Positions 27,425 to 36,195 of a stretch of 64,000 nucleotides of DNA are shown here, piece by piece. Each line of letters opens with the position of its first letter. Position 1 is the stretch's first letter. Under the pieces are notes generated by a model, which did no database searches, was not told where the DNA came from, and worked only from the letters and a program-made list of their open reading frames with translations. This DNA is from JAMXLO01 sp963749575 (GTDB lineage Bacteria > Pseudomonadota > Alphaproteobacteria > Acetobacterales > Acetobacteraceae): assembly GCA_963749575.1 (NCBI GenBank), contig CAVVNM010000016.1, positions 434,001-498,000 on the forward strand, read 5' to 3'. The position numbers were made by a program, and so were the translations under genes.

Positions 27425-30190
27425 CTATCGCGGCGCCCGCCGCCGTGTCCCAGCACCCGAAGCAGCCTTCTTGCCGCGCACTGCGGCCTTCTTCTTGGCC
27501 GGCGCCTTGGCAGCAACCGCTCGCTTCGCCGGCGGCTTTGGTGCTGCGCGCTTGGCCTTTGCGACACGCCGCTTCGCCGGCTTGGCCTTCCGCTTGGCAG
27601 GTGCGGCACGTATCTCTTGAGTAGCGGGCGCAGCGTCAAATGACGGCCTTTTTGCTGGCGCTCCTCGCCCGCGTCGCCCCGTCGCACCACGCGGGCGCAA
27701 CTGCTTGCCCTTCTCCGCCAGCAGCGCCACCGCCTGGTCCAGCGTGATCTCCTCCATCATCACGCCGCGCGGCAGATTGGCGACCGTCTTGCCGTGCTGC
27801 ACATAGGGACCGAAGCGTCCCTTGCGCACCGCGACCAGTTCCTTGTCCGCCGGATGCGTGCCAAGCGTGCGCACGCTCGCCATCTTGCGCGCGATCAGGT
27901 CCACCGCGCGGTTGATGCCGATCGCCAGCACGTCGTCGTCGCGATCGAGCGAGCCGAACACCGCCCCCATCCGCACATAGGGGCCGAAGCGGCCGATGCC
28001 TGCCTCGATCGTCTCGTGGGTTTCCGGGTGCGTGCCGATCGCGCGCGGCAGCGACAACAGGCCGAGCGCCTGCTCCAGCGTGATCTGCTCGCCGTCCATG
28101 CCGCGTGGCAGTGATGTGCGGCGCGGCTTCACCTTCTTGTCCTCGCCGTTCTCGCCCTGCTGCACGTACAAGCCGTACGGGCCGCGGCGGACGGTGATGT
28201 CCTCGCCGGTGTCGGGATGCTGGCCGAGGACGCGCATGCCCTCCTTCAGCGTTTCGCCCTGGTCCTCGCCGTTCTCGATCGCCAGGCGCCGCGTGTACTG
28301 GCAGTTCGGATAGTTCGAACAGCCGATGAAGCTGCCGTAACGGCCGAGCTTCAGGCCAAGCCGGCCGGTGCCGCAGGCTTGGCAGGCGCGCGGGTCGGAA
28401 CCATCCTCGCGCGCTGGGAAGAAATGCGGACCCAGGTCCTCGTCCAGCGCCGCGATCACGTCGCTGATCTTGAGGTCCTTGGTCTGATCGACCGCATGGG
28501 AGAACTCGTCCCAGAAGGTGTGCAGCATCGCCCGCCACTCGGCGTTGCCGTCGGCGATGTCGTCGAGCTTCTCCTCCATCGAGGCGGTGAAGCCGGTATC
28601 GACGTAGTGCTCGAAGAAGCTCACCAGGAAGGCGGTCACCAGCCGCCCGCGGTCCTCCGGGATGAAGCGCCGCTTCTCCAGCCGAACGTATTTGCGGTCC
28701 TGCAGCACCGACAGGATCGAGGCGTAGGTGGAGGGCCGGCCGATACCGAGCTCCTCCATCCTCTTCACCAGACTCGCCTCGGAGAAACGCGGCGGCGGCT
28801 GGGTGAAGTGCTGGGTCGCCGTCACGTCGCCAAGGCGCAGCGGATCGCGCTCAGCCATCGGCGGCAGCATCCGGCCCTCGTCCTCCTCGGCCGCATCGTC
28901 GGTATCCTCGCGATACAGCTTGAGGAACCCGTCGAACGCGATGACCGAGCCGGTGGCGCGCAGCGTGGTGCCCTTGCCGTCGGTTACGTCGACGCTGACC
29001 TGATCCAGCTCGGCCGACTGCATCTGCGAGGCCACCGCCCGCTTCCAGATCAGTTCGTAAAGCCGGCGCTGATCGTTCGAGAGAAAGCGCGCGACATCGT
29101 CCGGGGTGCGCGCGACATCGGTCGGGCGGATCGCCTCGTGCGCCTCCTGGGCGTTCTTGATCTTGCTCTGGTATTCGCGCGGTGCCGACGGCAGGTAATT
29201 GCCACCGTAACTGGCGGCGACGTGGTCGCGGATCGCGGCGATCGCCTCGCGCGCCATCTGCACGCCGTCGGTGCGCATATAGGTGATCAGGCCGGTGGTC
29301 TCGCCGCCGATATCGACGCCCTCATACAGCTGCTGCGCCAGCCGCATGGTCTGCTGCGCGCCGAAGCCGAGTTTGCGCGAAGCCTCCTGTTGCAGCGTCG
29401 AGGTGGTGAACGGCGCGTAGGGGTTGCGCTTGACGCGCCGCTTCTCGACCGAGCCGACGTGGAACCGCCCGGTCTCGACGCGGTGCTTCGCTTGCATCGC
29501 CGTCTGCTCGTTGGGCAGATCGAACTGGTCGAGCTTCTTGCCCTCGAGGTGGGTCAGCTTCGCGGTGAATGGCGCGCCGGCCGGCGTGGTGAAGTCCGCC
29601 TCGACCGTCCAGTATTCGCGGGCGCGGAATGCCTCGATCTCGGCCTCGCGCTCGCAGATCAGGCGCAGCGCGACCGACTGCACGCGACCGGCCGACCGGC
29701 TTCCCGGCAGCTTGCGCCACAGCACCGGCGAAAGGGTGAAACCCACCAGGTAATCGAGCGCGCGGCGGGCCAGGTAGGCCTCGATCAGCGGCTGGTCGAG
29801 ATCGCGCGGCGCGGCCATCGCGGCGCGGACCGCGCTGCGGGTGATCTCGTTGAAGGTGATGCGGCGGACCTTGATGCCCTTCAGCGCCTTCTTATCGGCC
29901 AGCATCGCCTTCACGTGCCAGGAGATCGCCTCTCCCTCACGGTCGGGGTCGGTGGCGAGGTACAGCGTGCTGGCGCCTTTCAGCGCCTTGACGATGGCGC
30001 CGACCTGCTTCTCGCCGCGCTGGTCGGACTGCCAGTCCATGGCGAAGTCCTGCTCTGGCCGCACCGAGCCGTCCTTGGGCGGCAGGTCGCGCACGTGGCC
30101 CAGGCTGGCCAGCACGGTGTAGCCGCCGCCGAGATAGCGGTTGATGGTCTTGGCCTTGGCGGGGGACTCGACGACAACGACGTCTGACAT
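27425..30190 (-). CDS. topA: DNA topoisomerase I
   Basis: Type IA topoisomerase relaxing negative supercoils. 921 residues. The TOPRIM domain starts VVVVESPAKAKTINRYLGGG and has YLATDPDREGEAISWH; the active-site Tyr is Y304 (GLITYMRTDG). A zinc-ribbon region has CQACGTGRLGLKLGRYGSF with GCSNYPNCQYTRRL, followed by repeated GRFGPYV modules. The last 80 residues are a Lys/Ala/Arg-rich tail, common in alphaproteobacterial TopA. Placed between dprA and rnr, as usual. Confidence 0.97.
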   Translation of the reverse strand: MSDVVVVESPAKAKTINRYLGGGYTVLASLGHVRDLPPKDGSVRPEQDFAMDWQSDQRGEKQVGAIVKALKGASTLYLATDPDREGEAISWHVKAMLADKKALKGIKVRRITFNEITRSAVRAAMAAPRDLDQPLIEAYLARRALDYLVGFTLSPVLWRKLPGSRSAGRVQSVALRLICEREAEIEAFRAREYWTVEADFTTPAGAPFTAKLTHLEGKKLDQFDLPNEQTAMQAKHRVETGRFHVGSVEKRRVKRNPYAPFTTSTLQQEASRKLGFGAQQTMRLAQQLYEGVDIGGETTGLITYMRTDGVQMAREAIAAIRDHVAASYGGNYLPSAPREYQSKIKNAQEAHEAIRPTDVARTPDDVARFLSNDQRRLYELIWKRAVASQMQSAELDQVSVDVTDGKGTTLRATGSVIAFDGFLKLYREDTDDAAEEDEGRMLPPMAERDPLRLGDVTATQHFTQPPPRFSEASLVKRMEELGIGRPSTYASILSVLQDRKYVRLEKRRFIPEDRGRLVTAFLVSFFEHYVDTGFTASMEEKLDDIADGNAEWRAMLHTFWDEFSHAVDQTKDLKISDVIAALDEDLGPHFFPAREDGSDPRACQACGTGRLGLKLGRYGSFIGCSNYPNCQYTRRLAIENGEDQGETLKEGMRVLGQHPDTGEDITVRRGPYGLYVQQGENGEDKKVKPRRTSLPRGMDGEQITLEQALGLLSLPRAIGTHPETHETIEAGIGRFGPYVRMGAVFGSLDRDDDVLAIGINRAVDLIARKMASVRTLGTHPADKELVAVRKGRFGPYVQHGKTVANLPRGVMMEEITLDQAVALLAEKGKQLRPRGATGRRGRGAPAKRPSFDAAPATQEIRAAPAKRKAKPAKRRVAKAKRAAPKPPAKRAVAAKAPAKKKAAVRGKKAASGAGTRRRAPR

Positions 30191-30219
30191 TGCGATCCTT
30201 GGGCGATCCTTAGCGTAGC

Positions 30220-31394
30220 CTAAAATCCGGTCTCCGGCAGCAGCGCGACCCGGCTCCCCGACAGCGTCTCAATGCGGCCGGCGAGCTCCAGTTCCAGCAA
30301 TACCGCCATGACCGCAGCCGCAGAGAACTGGCAGCGGCGTACGACATCGTCAACGGCTGTTGGAGAAGTTCCAAGGAGATCAACGACTTGCCGTCGCGCC
30401 CTGGCGAGGTCGGCGACACTTTCCGCAGGTTCCTGCCAGGCTGGAGGCGGTTCGGCGAGGCCCGATGGGGGCCGCGCACGAACAGCGGGTCGCGCGCGAG
30501 CCCGTCGCGAGAGGGGTGGTCAGGCAGGTTGTCCAGCACGTCCTGCGCGGTTTCGGTGAGATGCGCGCCCTGGCGGATCAGATCGTTGGCGCCTCGCGAG
30601 CGCGGATCGAGCGGTGAGCCTGGGACGGCGAACAGTTCGCGGCCGGCGTCCTGGGCGATGCGGGCGGTGATCAGGCTGCCGGATCGCAACGCCGCCTCCA
30701 CCACCACGACGCCGAGCGCGAGGCCGGCGATGATTCGGTTGCGGCGCGGGAAATGGCGCGCCTGCGGCGCGGTGCCGAGGGGCGCCTCGGTGAGCACGGC
30801 GCCCGACTCCGCGATGCGGCGTTGCAGATCGGCGTGCTCGGGCGGATAGGGCACGTCGAGGCCGCCGGCCACCACCGCAATGGTACGTCCGGTTTGCAAT
30901 GCGCCGACGTGAGCGGCGGCATCGATGCCGCGCGCGAGGCCGGAGACCACCGTCAGCGAGTGTGCGAGGTCCGCAGCAAGGCTTTCCGCCATGCGCTGCC
31001 CGTTCGCCGAGGCGTTGCGGCCACCAACCACTGCAACTGCGCGGGCCACCGGCAGTGCGGGGTCGCCCAGGACGGCGATGGCGGCGGGCGCATCATCCAA
31101 GAGTGCCAACAGCGGCGGATAGTCGGGCTCGCCGGCAAAGATCATCCGGGCACCAAGCCTACCGAGCCCATGCAGTTCGCGTGTGGCATCGTCCGCAGAC
31201 GGAAGGGCGGGCGGCGTCGGTCGGCCGCCCGCGCGGACGAGGCCCGGCAAGGCAGCAAGTGCCTCGGCCGCTGAACCGTACCGCGCGAGCAGGCGGCGAT
31301 AGGCGACTGGACCGACGCCTTCGGTGCGTGCGAGCCGCAACCGGTCTATTGCATCGACTGGAGTTTGGTCTGGCAGTTCATGCTTTCTGACCAA
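30220..31394 (-). CDS. dprA: DNA processing protein DprA (frameshifted near the C-terminus)
   Basis: Loads RecA on incoming single-stranded DNA in transformation. The Rossmann-like core is complete: VVSGLARGIDAAAH, VVAGGLDVPYPPEH, PRRNRIIAGLALGVVVVEAA and SGSLITARIAQDAGRELFAV. Near 30470 the match moves to another frame giving WQEPAESVADLARARRQVVD, LLGTSPTAVDDVVRRCQFSA and the winged-helix end ETLSGSRVALLPETGF, with TAG at 30222-30220. The start is a TTG at 31394 inside the end of plsY. One indel, probably a sequence error, since both halves are well conserved. Together with comEC (38424) it points to natural competence. Confidence 0.88.
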
Positions 31395-31962
31395 TGCGCG
31401 GCTCTGTGCCTGCGATCAGGCGTCGGATGTTCGTGTGATGACGGGCGAACACCAGCACGGCGATCACCAACGCAAGCTTAACGACGATGGCATCGGCCAG
31501 CGTGGCGGCGAGGAGCGGTGCGAGCGCGAACGATGCCAGCGCGGCCAGTGACGAGATGCGCCCCACCGCCGCCGTCGCCAGCCAGATCGCTCCTGCACAA
31601 AGGCCGACCGGCCAGGCGGCGGCGATCAGCACGCCATAGGAGGTTGCGACCGCCTTGCCTCCGTTGAATCCAAGCCAGATCGGGAAGGCATGCCCCAGCA
31701 CCGCCGCGCTGCCGGCCCACAGCACGGCATCGTGGCCGCCAAGCCACGCGGCGAGCAGAACAGCTGCGGCGCCCTTCCCGCCATCCAGCAGCAGGGTGGC
31801 CGCGGCGAGACCCTTGTTCCCGGTGCGCAATACGTTGGTTGCGCCGATGTTGCCGGAGCCGATACGGCGGATGTCACCCAGCCCGGCGATACGGGTGAGG
31901 ATCAGGCCGAACGGGATCGAGCCGAACAGATAGCCGAGGAGCGCATAGGCGAGAGGCTGCAT
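31378..31962 (-). CDS. plsY: Glycerol-3-phosphate acyltransferase PlsY
   Basis: Integral membrane enzyme that moves the acyl group from acyl-phosphate (made by PlsX) to glycerol-3-phosphate. 194 residues, with the three conserved loops: GSIPFGLIL with RRIGSGNIGATNVLRTG, GHAFPIWLGFNGGKAVATSY, and RHHTNIRRLIAGTEPRIG. Its 3' end overlaps dprA by 17 bases. Confidence 0.96.
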   Translation of the reverse strand: MQPLAYALLGYLFGSIPFGLILTRIAGLGDIRRIGSGNIGATNVLRTGNKGLAAATLLLDGGKGAAAVLLAAWLGGHDAVLWAGSAAVLGHAFPIWLGFNGGKAVATSYGVLIAAAWPVGLCAGAIWLATAAVGRISSLAALASFALAPLLAATLADAIVVKLALVIAVLVFARHHTNIRRLIAGTEPRIGQKA

Positions 31963-31971
31963 CGGTGGCGG

Positions 31972-32355
31972 TCAGAGCGGCACTGCGGACGGCACATCGG
32001 TGTGGACGAAGTCGTCGCCCTTGAAGAGCAGCCTCTGGCCGGTCGCTCTCGCTGCTGCGTATGCGAAGCAGTCGCCGATATTAAGTGCGGCGCGATGGCG
32101 TCCTCGGCCGAAGCGTCGGAATGCCTCCAGTGCCAACTCGGCCTGCTCCGATGTTACTGCAACGATATCGGCGCCGGCCATCCGCAGGAACGTGTCCAGT
32201 AGACTGCGTCCGGCTGCCCCCTTTCTCGACTCGATCACCAATCCGGCTTCGACCCGGCTCACCGCTGATATCAGGCGGAGCGGATCCATCGCGAAGGCGG
32301 CACGCTCTGGCTCATCGAGCAGGATTGCGAGGATGGCGGAGCTATCAATCACCAT
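31972..32355 (-). CDS. vapC: VapC-type PIN-domain toxin
   Basis: Toxin RNase of a type II toxin-antitoxin pair. 127 residues. PIN-domain acids are visible at Asp4 (MVIDSSAILAILLDEPE) and in NIGDCFAYAAARATGQRLLF and KGDDFVHTD. The ATG is 5 bases after the vapB stop. The pair sits between pyrC and plsY in an otherwise conserved housekeeping run, so it was probably inserted. Confidence 0.9.
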   Translation of the reverse strand: MVIDSSAILAILLDEPERAAFAMDPLRLISAVSRVEAGLVIESRKGAAGRSLLDTFLRMAGADIVAVTSEQAELALEAFRRFGRGRHRAALNIGDCFAYAAARATGQRLLFKGDDFVHTDVPSAVPL

Positions 32356-32360
32356 CAGCG

Positions 32361-32614
32361 CTACATGCCGTACTCGTCATACCCGATGATCTCGTCTGCG
32401 GATCGGGCGTCGAGGTCGGGAAGAGCGGCGCATTCCAGGGCCATACGTCAAGCATTCCAGCGAGTCCGTCGGAGTGTTGTCCACGGCGCAGACGCTCTCT
32501 GACCAAACGATCCGCCAGAGCATTGCGCACCGCCTCCGTCAGACTTTCGCCGGTGAGCTTCGCGACCTCGCGGGCAAGTCGGTCGGTCTCGGGGTCCTTG
32601 AGGCTCAGAGCCAT
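32361..32614 (-). CDS. vapB: VapB-type antitoxin (frameshifted)
   Basis: Antitoxin of the Rv0623/PSK type. From the ATG at 32614: MALSLKDPETDRLAREVAKL, TGESLTEAVRNALADRLVRE. Near 32440 the family match moves to another frame and ends with LPDLDARSADEIIGYDEYGM at TAG 32363-32361, the standard VapB tail that wraps the toxin. Without the shift the protein would lack this toxin-binding tail and run past the vapC start. Sequence error or true mutation cannot be separated here. Confidence 0.78.
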
Positions 32615-32672
32615 GGTCGCCTCTGCATGTCTAGAACTGAGGCTGCAATCTATATGAAAGATTTGTGTTCGC

Positions 32673-33950
32673 CTATCCGAACACCCGTCGCCCGGCCTTC
32701 CAAGTCCCCAGCACCACCCCTTCGAGCGCACGGCCGTCGAACGGCGTGTTCTGTGCCTTGCCAGGGAGGCGGCCGGCTTCCACCTGCCAGACGCGTTCGA
32801 GGTGGAACAGGCAGAGATCCGCGGGCCGGCCCTTCGCCAGGCGGCCCGCATCGAACCGCAGCAACGCCGCGGGCCGAGCCGTGAGCAGCTCGATCGCCTG
32901 GGCCAGCGTCAACGCGCCGCTGTGAACTTGCGCAAGCGTCACGCCAAGCAGGGTGGCAAGTCCGGTGCCGCCCGGCGTGGCCTGGGCGAAAGGTTGGCGC
33001 TTGTCGTCGGCGTCGCGCGGCTGGTGATCCGACGCGATCGCATCGATCGTGCCGTCAGCGAGTGCCGCCGCCACCGCCATCCGGTCCGCTTCCTTGCGCA
33101 GCGGCGGCGACAACTTGGCGTAGGTGCGGAAGTCGCCGATCGCCGTTTCATTCAGGTCGAAATAGGGTGGCGCGGTGTCGCAGGTCACGGCGATGCCATT
33201 GGTCTTCGCCTCACGTATCAGCCGCAGCGCCTCAGCAGTTGATATGTGGGCAAAATGCACTGCACCACCGGTCAGCGCCGCCAGCCGGATGTCGCGGGCC
33301 ACGAAGATCGCCTCGGCAGCGGCCGGGATACCGGGAAGGCCAAGGCGTGTGGCCAGTTCGCCCTCGGTCGCGGTACCGCCGTCGGCAAGCGACGGATCCT
33401 CGGGATGCTGGACGATGAGACCGCCGAAGCCGTGGGCATAGGAGAGCGCGGTACGCATCAGGCGCGCCGACCTGATCGCGCGGCCGCCGTCGGTGAATGC
33501 AACCGCTCCGGCCTCGGCCAGCAACCCGAGCTCGGCAAGTTCCTCGCCGCGGCAGCCAGTGGTGACCGCGCCATAGGGCAGGATGGTAAGGCTGCCGGTT
33601 TCCTCGCCGCGGGCACGCAGCAGGCGCACCAGAGCAGGATCGTCGATCGCGGGCAGCGTGTCGGGCAAAGCGGCGAGCGTGGTGATGCCGCCGGCCGCCG
33701 CGGCCTCCGCGGCCGAAGCGATGGTCTCGCGGTACTCGTAGCCCGGCTCGCCGAGCGCGGCGCGCATGTCGACGAGGCCGGGGCACAGGATGGCGCCCTC
33801 TCCCGCAACGACGGTTGCACCGTCCGGGCGTCCCAGGCCGGCGCCGAAATCGATGATCAGGCCGCCACGGACCAACAGCTCCCCGTGCTGATCGAGGCCG
33901 CCGGCAGGGTCCAGCAGACGGACATCGGTGAACAGCGTGTCAGAGCTCAT
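32673..33950 (-). CDS. pyrC: Dihydroorotase-like protein lacking the metal HxH motif (PyrC'/PyrX type)
   Basis: 425 residues with the amidohydrolase fold of dihydroorotases. It overlaps pyrB by 11 bases. The first metal motif, normally His-x-His in PGLVDxHxHLREPG, reads PGLVDMRAALGEPG, so both His are missing. Later elements LIVQHPEDPS, VHFAHISTAEALRL and AIASDHQPRDADDK are partly kept. In pseudomonads, pyrB-linked dihydroorotase homologues without these His are inactive but needed for assembly of aspartate transcarbamylase. I infer the same role here. A true dihydroorotase should then be encoded elsewhere. Confidence 0.88.
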   Translation of the reverse strand: MSSDTLFTDVRLLDPAGGLDQHGELLVRGGLIIDFGAGLGRPDGATVVAGEGAILCPGLVDMRAALGEPGYEYRETIASAAEAAAAGGITTLAALPDTLPAIDDPALVRLLRARGEETGSLTILPYGAVTTGCRGEELAELGLLAEAGAVAFTDGGRAIRSARLMRTALSYAHGFGGLIVQHPEDPSLADGGTATEGELATRLGLPGIPAAAEAIFVARDIRLAALTGGAVHFAHISTAEALRLIREAKTNGIAVTCDTAPPYFDLNETAIGDFRTYAKLSPPLRKEADRMAVAAALADGTIDAIASDHQPRDADDKRQPFAQATPGGTGLATLLGVTLAQVHSGALTLAQAIELLTARPAALLRFDAGRLAKGRPADLCLFHLERVWQVEAGRLPGKAQNTPFDGRALEGVVLGTWKAGRRVFG

Positions 33951-34878
33951 TCCGACCGTGCCCGCGGGACAGCGTGTCCAGCACCGCCATACGGACCGCC
34001 ACGCCCATCTCGACCTGCTCGCGGATCACACTGCGCTGCGGATCGTCCGCGACCGCGCTGTCGATCTCCACGCCGCGGTTCATCGGCCCCGGATGCATCA
34101 CCAGCGCGTCCGGCCTCGCGAATGCCAGCTTCGCCGCATCCAGCCCGAAGAAGCGGAAATACTCCCGCGCACTCGGCACCAGACCGCGCTGCATCCGCTC
34201 GCGCTGCAGCCGCAGCATCATCACGATGTCGGCGCCGGCGAGACCGTGCTCCATGTCGTGAAACACCTCGACACCCAGCCGCTCTGCCTCGGCCGGCATC
34301 AGCGTCGGCGGCCCAACCACGCGCACCCGACTGCCCATCGTGGTCAACAGATGGATGTTCGAACGCGCTACCCGCGAGTGCAGCACGTCGCCGCAGATCG
34401 CCACCGTCAGCCCCTCGAGCCGCCGCTTGCGGCGGCGAATGGTCAGCGCATCCAGCAGCGCCTGGGTCGGATGCTCGTGCGTCCCGTCGCCGGCGTTGAT
34501 CACCGCCGCGTCGACCTTCTGCGCCAGCAGGTTGGGTGCCCCGGACTGATCGTGCCGCACCACCAGCAGGTCGCAGTGCATGGCGTTCAGCGTCCCCGCG
34601 GTGTCCAGCAGCGTCTCACCCTTGTTCACCGAGGAACTGGAGACCGACATGTTGATCACGTCGGCCCCGAGCCGTTTGCCGGCCAGCTCGAAACTGGTGC
34701 GCGTGCGCGTCGAATCCTCGAAGAACAGGTTGATCAGCGTCCGCCCGCGCAGCAGGTCGCGCTGGGTCTTGCCTGAACGATTGAGCAGCACGTAGCTCTC
34801 CGCCAGGTCGAGCAGATGGCCGATCTCGGGCGGATACAGGCCCTCGATCGCCAGCAGGTGCTTTTGCCGGTACGACAC
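33940..34878 (-). CDS. pyrB: Aspartate carbamoyltransferase catalytic subunit
   Basis: Second step of pyrimidine synthesis. 312 residues with the carbamoyl-phosphate-binding motif FEDSTRTRTSFELAGKRLGA and the aspartate-side elements VVRHDQSGAPN, GDGTHEHPTQALLDALTIRR and HPGPMNRGVEI. It leads the minus-strand run pyrB-pyrC-(vapBC)-plsY-dprA-topA-rnr. No regulatory chain gene is adjacent; the dihydroorotase-like partner takes that place. Confidence 0.97.
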   Translation of the reverse strand: MSYRQKHLLAIEGLYPPEIGHLLDLAESYVLLNRSGKTQRDLLRGRTLINLFFEDSTRTRTSFELAGKRLGADVINMSVSSSSVNKGETLLDTAGTLNAMHCDLLVVRHDQSGAPNLLAQKVDAAVINAGDGTHEHPTQALLDALTIRRRKRRLEGLTVAICGDVLHSRVARSNIHLLTTMGSRVRVVGPPTLMPAEAERLGVEVFHDMEHGLAGADIVMMLRLQRERMQRGLVPSAREYFRFFGLDAAKLAFARPDALVMHPGPMNRGVEIDSAVADDPQRSVIREQVEMGVAVRMAVLDTLSRGHGRNEL

Positions 34879-34979
34879 GACTCTAGGTCGCAGAAAGCCG
34901 GCACCAGCGTCAACGGTGCCGAGCCATCACCCAAACGGAGGCGTCGGAATATTTTCCTTGACATCCCGCCGACCACTAT

Positions 34980-34994
34980 GTTCTTGTTACGTTC
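34980..34994 (+). promoter_or_regulatory. Candidate LexA (SOS) box GTTC-N7-GTTC
   Basis: GTTC (34980-34983), seven bases, GTTC (34991-34994), directly followed by the ATG at 34995. This is the perfect alphaproteobacterial LexA consensus. A box ending at the start codon would block both transcription elongation and initiation. Chance is not negligible: about two matches in 64 kb on both strands. Confidence 0.5.
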
Positions 34995-35624
34995 ATGTCC
35001 GCCGCGGCCGAAGCCCCTGCCCCAACCCCCCAGCCCAGGCGCAGCGGCGGCCTGCTCGCCCTGGTCCGCAAGCTGATCGAATACGGCCGCGAACTCGCCG
35101 CCACCATCCGCCAGCGCACCGCCACCGACCCCTTCTTGGTCAAAGCCCGCTTCGGCACCACCGATCTCGTGCTGATCCTCGCCAGCATTGCCCGCGGCCT
35201 GCACCTCGCCGAAGCGCTCGAAGCGAGAGTGCTCCGCCGCGCTGCCCACCTCGATGCCGGACCGAGGCCAGGCAGGGCTCGATCCGCGGCCAAGGCACCT
35301 GCCGCCCCGCGCGTTGCCGAGGCCGACCCGCGTCCCGCAGGCCTGCCCACCCCGGAGCAGATCGCAGCCGAGATCCGCCGCCGGCCGATCGGCGCCGTCA
35401 TCGTCGATATCTGCCGCGATCTCGGCATCACGGGGAGCCATCCGCTATGGCGGGAGGTGCAACGGGCCCTCATCAGGCACCGCGGCAGCCTTTTCCGCTT
35501 GGTGATGAACGCCATCAACCGGCCGCTCTCCCCGACTGCCCAGTCTCCAACCGTGGCCATCCCAGCTGCATCGCAGCCGCTAACCTCGCGGTCTGAGGCG
35601 CCAGACAGCACCGGGCCGCCCTGA
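34995..35624 (+). CDS. Unknown protein, possibly SOS-controlled
   Basis: 209 residues. The first part (20-75) is helical: LLALVRKLIEYGRELAATIR, then FGTTDLVLILASIARGLHLA. A Pro/Ala-rich linker follows (85-115). A second folded part holds TPEQIAAEIRRRPIGAVIVD and ICRDLGITGSHPLWREVQRA. The end is Pro/Ser-rich. No catalytic motif, no signal peptide. I recall similar unnamed proteins in Acetobacteraceae, where TPEQIAAEIRRRPIG is the best conserved part. Divergent from pyrB, with a GTTC-N7-GTTC box next to its start. Confidence 0.7.
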   Translation: MSAAAEAPAPTPQPRRSGGLLALVRKLIEYGRELAATIRQRTATDPFLVKARFGTTDLVLILASIARGLHLAEALEARVLRRAAHLDAGPRPGRARSAAKAPAAPRVAEADPRPAGLPTPEQIAAEIRRRPIGAVIVDICRDLGITGSHPLWREVQRALIRHRGSLFRLVMNAINRPLSPTAQSPTVAIPAASQPLTSRSEAPDSTGPP

Positions 35625-36195
35625 ACTTTACCCTCGGGCCTGACCCGAGCGCCCTCACCTGGCGATCGCGGCATCACGCACGGGGCCAGCGATGGCCGGC
35701 CCCGCCATCCTTATTCGTCTGGTGGCAACCGCCGAAAACGACCAACACTTGGTGCTTTAACGGCGCCGGCAAGCGCCAGTGCGGTCGAAACGAACGGAGA
35801 GCCACCGCGATGCGCTGCCTATGCGGGACCGCGTTGCCCGCACGTCCCAATGGTGACGGAGTTGGTGGCCCGTGCGTGCCTCTCGCCGAAGCCAAGCAGC
35901 AAGGCAAGCAAGACTCAACGCAAATGCACGCTGATCAGAAGGGATGCACGCAGATGGTCCTGAGCAGTCGATCCGCCGGTGCCCAGCCTCAAAGAAGGCA
36001 CCGGCCTCGCGACCGCTCGGTACATTCGCGTGCATCCCTTCTGATCAGCGTGCATTTGCGCTGAACCTTGCTTGCTGGCGACGCTGCGGGATCAGCAATT
36101 GGTTGCGGCCAGCGGCTGCGCTGTATCATACCCTTTGCCGTTGGAATGACACGGCGAGGGACATCAATGTCCCCGCGGTCGCCGGCGATCCGTCG
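35625..36195. other. Intergenic region of 571 bases
   Basis: No credible gene. It holds the large inverted-repeat element at 35904-36075, described separately. The other parts (35625-35903 and 36076-36195) have no clear ORF, RNA fold or terminator that I can see. Confidence 0.6.
35904..36075. repeat. Large imperfect palindrome, MITE-like
   Basis: Arms 35904-35951 and 36028-36075 are inverted copies of about 48 bases with a few mismatches near the outer end. The inner 33 bases (35919-35951 against 36028-36060) match exactly. The arms contain ATGCACGCTGATCAGAAGGG. The 76-base loop holds a second inverted repeat, GCCGGTGCC (35975-35983) and GGCACCGGC (35997-36005). A transcript would fold to a very stable rod. 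No transposase is nearby. Best read as a non-autonomous mobile or repeated intergenic element. Confidence 0.75.

Noticed and set aside
28217..30187. 656-residue open frame on the plus strand opposite topA
   Set aside because: Arg/Ala/Gly/Val/His-rich without motifs; a mirror of topA codon use in GC-rich DNA. topA itself is complete and certain.
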